A stretch of 64,000 nt of DNA. It comes from Petrosia ficiformis (Eukaryota; Porifera; Demospongiae; Haplosclerida; Petrosiidae). The stretch spans positions 33,671,212 through 33,735,211 of the forward strand of contig OX345636.1 in the NCBI GenBank assembly GCA_947044365.1, read 5' to 3'. The notes beneath the pieces are model-generated. The model was given only the letters and a program-made list of their open reading frames with translations, was not told the DNA's origin and made no database searches. The number at the start of each line of letters is the position of its first letter. Within the stretch, counting starts at the first letter, position 1. Positions 59,661 to 64,000 of this stretch are shown here, piece by piece. Both the position numbers and the translations under genes were made by a program.

Positions 59661-61999
59661 TATTAAAAGCAGTGGAAACACCAATGGCTGGACCAAGACA
59701 CCAGACTAGATATATACTTACATTAATAGTCTAAGACTGAGGTATAAGTCCAAGGTTTAGGAATGCAAGAGCAAATGAAAGAAATACAACAATCATAATT
59801 TAAATCCAGAGTGACGGTTAACAGGGAAAAAGTCATAATACCATCTTCTGGATTGATAATCAATTGTTGATGTAGAGGTCAATTTTCATACAGTCCACAA
59901 TAATGATCAACTTCGAATACACTATTCTTCCTAGTACTGGGAGAGCAAGACCCAGTAAATGCGTGCAGATGGTGTCGACTACAATCCCAAGGAAGATCAG
60001 AGTTGTATCTCAAACCCACAATTTTTCTTCAAGGTCATCCCAAGCATTTACACTAGTTTTAAAAGTGCTTGGCAGCATTCGTGTGCTTCTGATATCAATT
60101 TTCGCTAGCATGGGTCCATAATCAAGCCTGAGTATTTTTCCCACCACATGGTTCACTGACACGTAAGTTATAGAGATGACCACTGAGTGGATATCCTGTT
60201 ATTTACACTATGGCCAGAAGGATGGGATACATTCACTATTATGAGCTACTGACCTGGTTTGTGGGGCTTGGGTATCACCCCCAAATGGACTGATGTGAAT
60301 ACCATAGAGTACACCCATCTCAAATGGGCCCATGACTCTGCCCAGCTGATGTCTACATAAGTGTTTATGTACCTCATCAAGATTATTAGCAACTGATAGT
60401 AAATTTGACTTACAGACATAAGTATTGTCAAAGGCTGAACATAAACCTTTGATAGGAACATCACAGGATACTTCACAAACTCCTGTGGGGTGGAGTCCTC
60501 TGGCCATCACAATCTTTTGTTATGGAGAGGAGAAATAACTCTGCCTAGCATCACTTTCCTATCATATGGCAATATATATTAATCTATCAAAATTTGTGGG
60601 AGTTTTTGTATAGATGTAGGTACTCCCCCATTCACTACATTAGCATCATGATGATGATCAGTTGACTGTTTAAGTGCCAACCTGAAGTGGACATAGGCAT
60701 GAAATGTACAGTAAATGTACTGTTAGAATTTTACCAAGACTTTGATAACTAGCCTTATGCATATAATTTTTATTCCCATAAGGCATGGTTATATACATGC
60801 ATAATACATAAATGTATTGCTGTTATTAGGTTTATTAATTTTAGTATGTGTATTATTTTTTATTGTCTAGCTATCACTATTAATCCTGACTAGTTGTTTC
60901 ATAAATATTTTGAATGTTTAATCTATTATTTCAATTTGAATGTATAATTGATAATATATAATTTACACAAAAAAATTGCATACAGCCACTGAAAAAGCAG
61001 GTTTACGTCTAGGACCTGCCAAGATGGAGTGTGTAAGGTCTCCCATTGCTGTCCTTTTGTAATTACATAGTCACAATAAATGAACTAAACCAAACAATAA
61101 TTATGTTAGTTTATTTATGACAACAGCCTTTTACTGTTTAGCAGATACTGGACAGGTAGCGAATGTGTGATTTGTCAACCCACAACATAGCACATGAGTG
61201 TAAGGGCAGTTTATGCTTTGGGTTCGTTGAGAAAAAGCCCCGTCAAAATTGTGAGGGTAACATACTAACCACTTGAATGTCTGCTCCACTCATTCTAGTG
61301 AGCCCTTTTGGTTGGCCGTGTACCCTTTGCTTTCACAGTAAGCTGCATTGGGCACATATGCTATCCCCCTCTGGGATGCTTTCGAAGCATCAGACAGAAT
61401 AATCAGTCAATATATAAGTTAAAGCTATGCACTAGAACCACTGGGGGATCATGACCTAAATGAATTGTCCCAATACAAACAAAGAAGAGGAATTTCATCA
61501 ACTAACCTTATAGGTATATATATACCATGCATGGAGGTCCCAGTCATTTAGATACAGTACCACATGGCCAAGGTAGCACAGAACACCTATTCACATATCT
61601 AACTTTGTCCACAGCTATATAGACAGTATAAAATTACATTTCGCTATAATTATTATTATTTCACCGTATATATATATGTATATATTTGTATATACACAAT
61701 TGTGTATAGGATGCAGTCAGCATCTATCTGGATGTTGACTACATCCTATACATCCTATGCATTTATTATAAGTACAATACTATCACAGATCCACTGGAGG
61801 CACCTTGATATTGGTTTAATGCAACACCACAGTGTCAATGGATGTAACAACACCAGGACTATAGTGCACATCTAGCACCACAGCCAACAATATGGCTGGG
61901 AATCATTCATTAACAAATCAAATGTTCTGGTGCACCCGAGCCCTAACTGGGTCAACCAGCCCGATAAATAGGAGATTGGTCTTTCCACTGCTTTTAATA
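59661..61999 (-). mobile_element. DIRS-like remnant bounded by exact 18 bp inverted repeats
   Basis: TATTAAAAGCAGTGGAAA at 59661-59678 is the exact reverse complement of 61982-61999. Inside, the minus strand shows decayed reverse-transcriptase pieces. At 60510-60208: GLCSAFDNTYVC, NNLDEVHKHLCRHQLGRVMG, GPFEMGVLYGIHISPFG and, in another frame, GVIPKPHKPGQ. At about 60121-59903: GPMLAKIDI, then LEEKLWVCDTTLIFLGIVVD. The (H)..FGVIPK.H.PGQW pattern with an upstream GR.LGPF is typical of the RT of DIRS/tyrosine-recombinase retroelements in marine invertebrates. Frames are broken. 60511-61981 holds no gene; an AATAAA-rich tail-like sequence lies near 61075-61105. Confidence 0.5.
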
Positions 62000-62542
62000 T
62001 AATTTGTGCTGTGATGAGTGAAAAAGTTATTAATCTTTAAACTCTTACTCTATACTGTTATTGACATGTCTTCTTTTTGGTGGGCTGTTACGAATTGTTT
62101 TTGTTCTTCCCACTAAAGTGAATGATTTTGATCTTTTTATATATATATGAAGATGTGTGTCTATAAAATAATGATGTTTAGTCTAGCTAGTATACCTGTC
62201 ATTGTAGGTTGTATCTTATTGTTTGTTCTAAGTCCTGTTATAATTTTAATAGAATGAAGTATTCAAAGATTCTACACAGCTTATTATAATTATAAATTAT
62301 GATAATTATAATAGCTAATCCATTCTCTTTATGAGTACTATATATATCCATCTTGTTTTTTTTTGATTTAAAGTTGTATATATTTGTACTGAAAAAAGTC
62401 AAAGCATGTAAACATAAACAATGTGTGTGCAACATAACAAACTTTCAAGTTTCAAGATACGAATGTGATTTTAAATTTAGAGTAAAATTAGCTTAAAAAC
62501 TGTATAAATATATATATAATTCAGCAGATATCTGTGCCATCT
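62000..62542. repeat. Right arm of the inverted duplication (3' flank of gene C)
   Basis: Mirror of 58864-59560 as seen from gene C: the order GTGGGAAG-motif, AAGCTGTGTA-motif, ACACATGCTT-motif is kept, read on the opposite strand. No gene. Confidence 0.6.
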
Positions 62543-63925
<1,383 letters not shown>

Positions 63926-64000
63926 TCACACATAGATATTTAAAACTATATGTCTGATGATGTGGTTAGAGACCACAAGAAAGACAATTTGACCAAATCA

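Overview
The window looks like animal nuclear DNA, most likely from a sponge (inferred from AT-rich sequence, short phase-1 exons, multi-SRCR transmembrane receptors and the mixture of transposons; I could not run a search). There are no rRNA, tRNA or CRISPR features that I can support. GT-AG splice sites and reading-frame phase were followed by eye, and the two complete receptor models add up to whole codons from ATG to stop.

Layout. (1) 1-11.4 kb: parts of at least one minus-strand secreted-protein gene (signal-peptide exon 11338-11395, last two exons 1880-2219 and 409-785), its apparent long intron filled with a young Ty3/Gypsy LTR element (4107-8362), a hAT transposase scrap, a broken Crypton-type tyrosine recombinase (9433-10720) and foldback MITEs. 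(2) 11.4-18.8 kb: a minus-strand transmembrane exon pair (14088-14287, 13927-13989), a 0.75 kb foldback element, a CRE-containing promoter-like segment and several coding-like pieces I do not recognise. (3) 19.2-24.1 kb: an apparently intact Mutator-like DNA transposon with ~100 bp inverted ends, a direct duplication of its target and a five-exon transposase with a SWIM-like zinc finger. (4) 24.26-26.69 kb: a second inverted-repeat element carrying a Ulp1-protease remnant and a nested 420 bp MITE; its 6 bp target duplication is ATGGAG, so it sits exactly on the start codon of the next gene. (5) 26.7-40.1 kb and 44.1-58.9 kb: two tandem paralogous genes (here called A and B), each with 14 exons, encoding signal peptide, SRCR, somatomedin-B, three SRCR domains, one transmembrane helix and a short tyrosine/proline tail. 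(6) 62.5-64.0 kb: the 3' end of a third copy (C) on the minus strand, tail-to-tail with B; the rest lies outside the window. The B-C spacer holds a ~2.3 kb inverted-repeat-bounded element with DIRS-like reverse-transcriptase remnants.

The cell-surface receptors are the biological core. SRCR and somatomedin-B domains are extracellular disulphide-rich ligand-binding modules, so A, B and C probably act in cell recognition or innate defence at the plasma membrane; the tail carries PPxY and YxxV motifs suited to WW/SH2 or sorting adaptors. Notable variation: a coding TAT microsatellite gives a poly-tyrosine loop in SRCR2 that differs between A and B; a weak GTTAAA donor followed by an in-frame stop after SRCR4 could give secreted forms; copy C is a mosaic of A-like and B-like segments. 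Transposons of Gypsy, Crypton, Mutator, hAT, P, Ginger/KRBA2-integrase and DIRS type surround and interrupt these genes.
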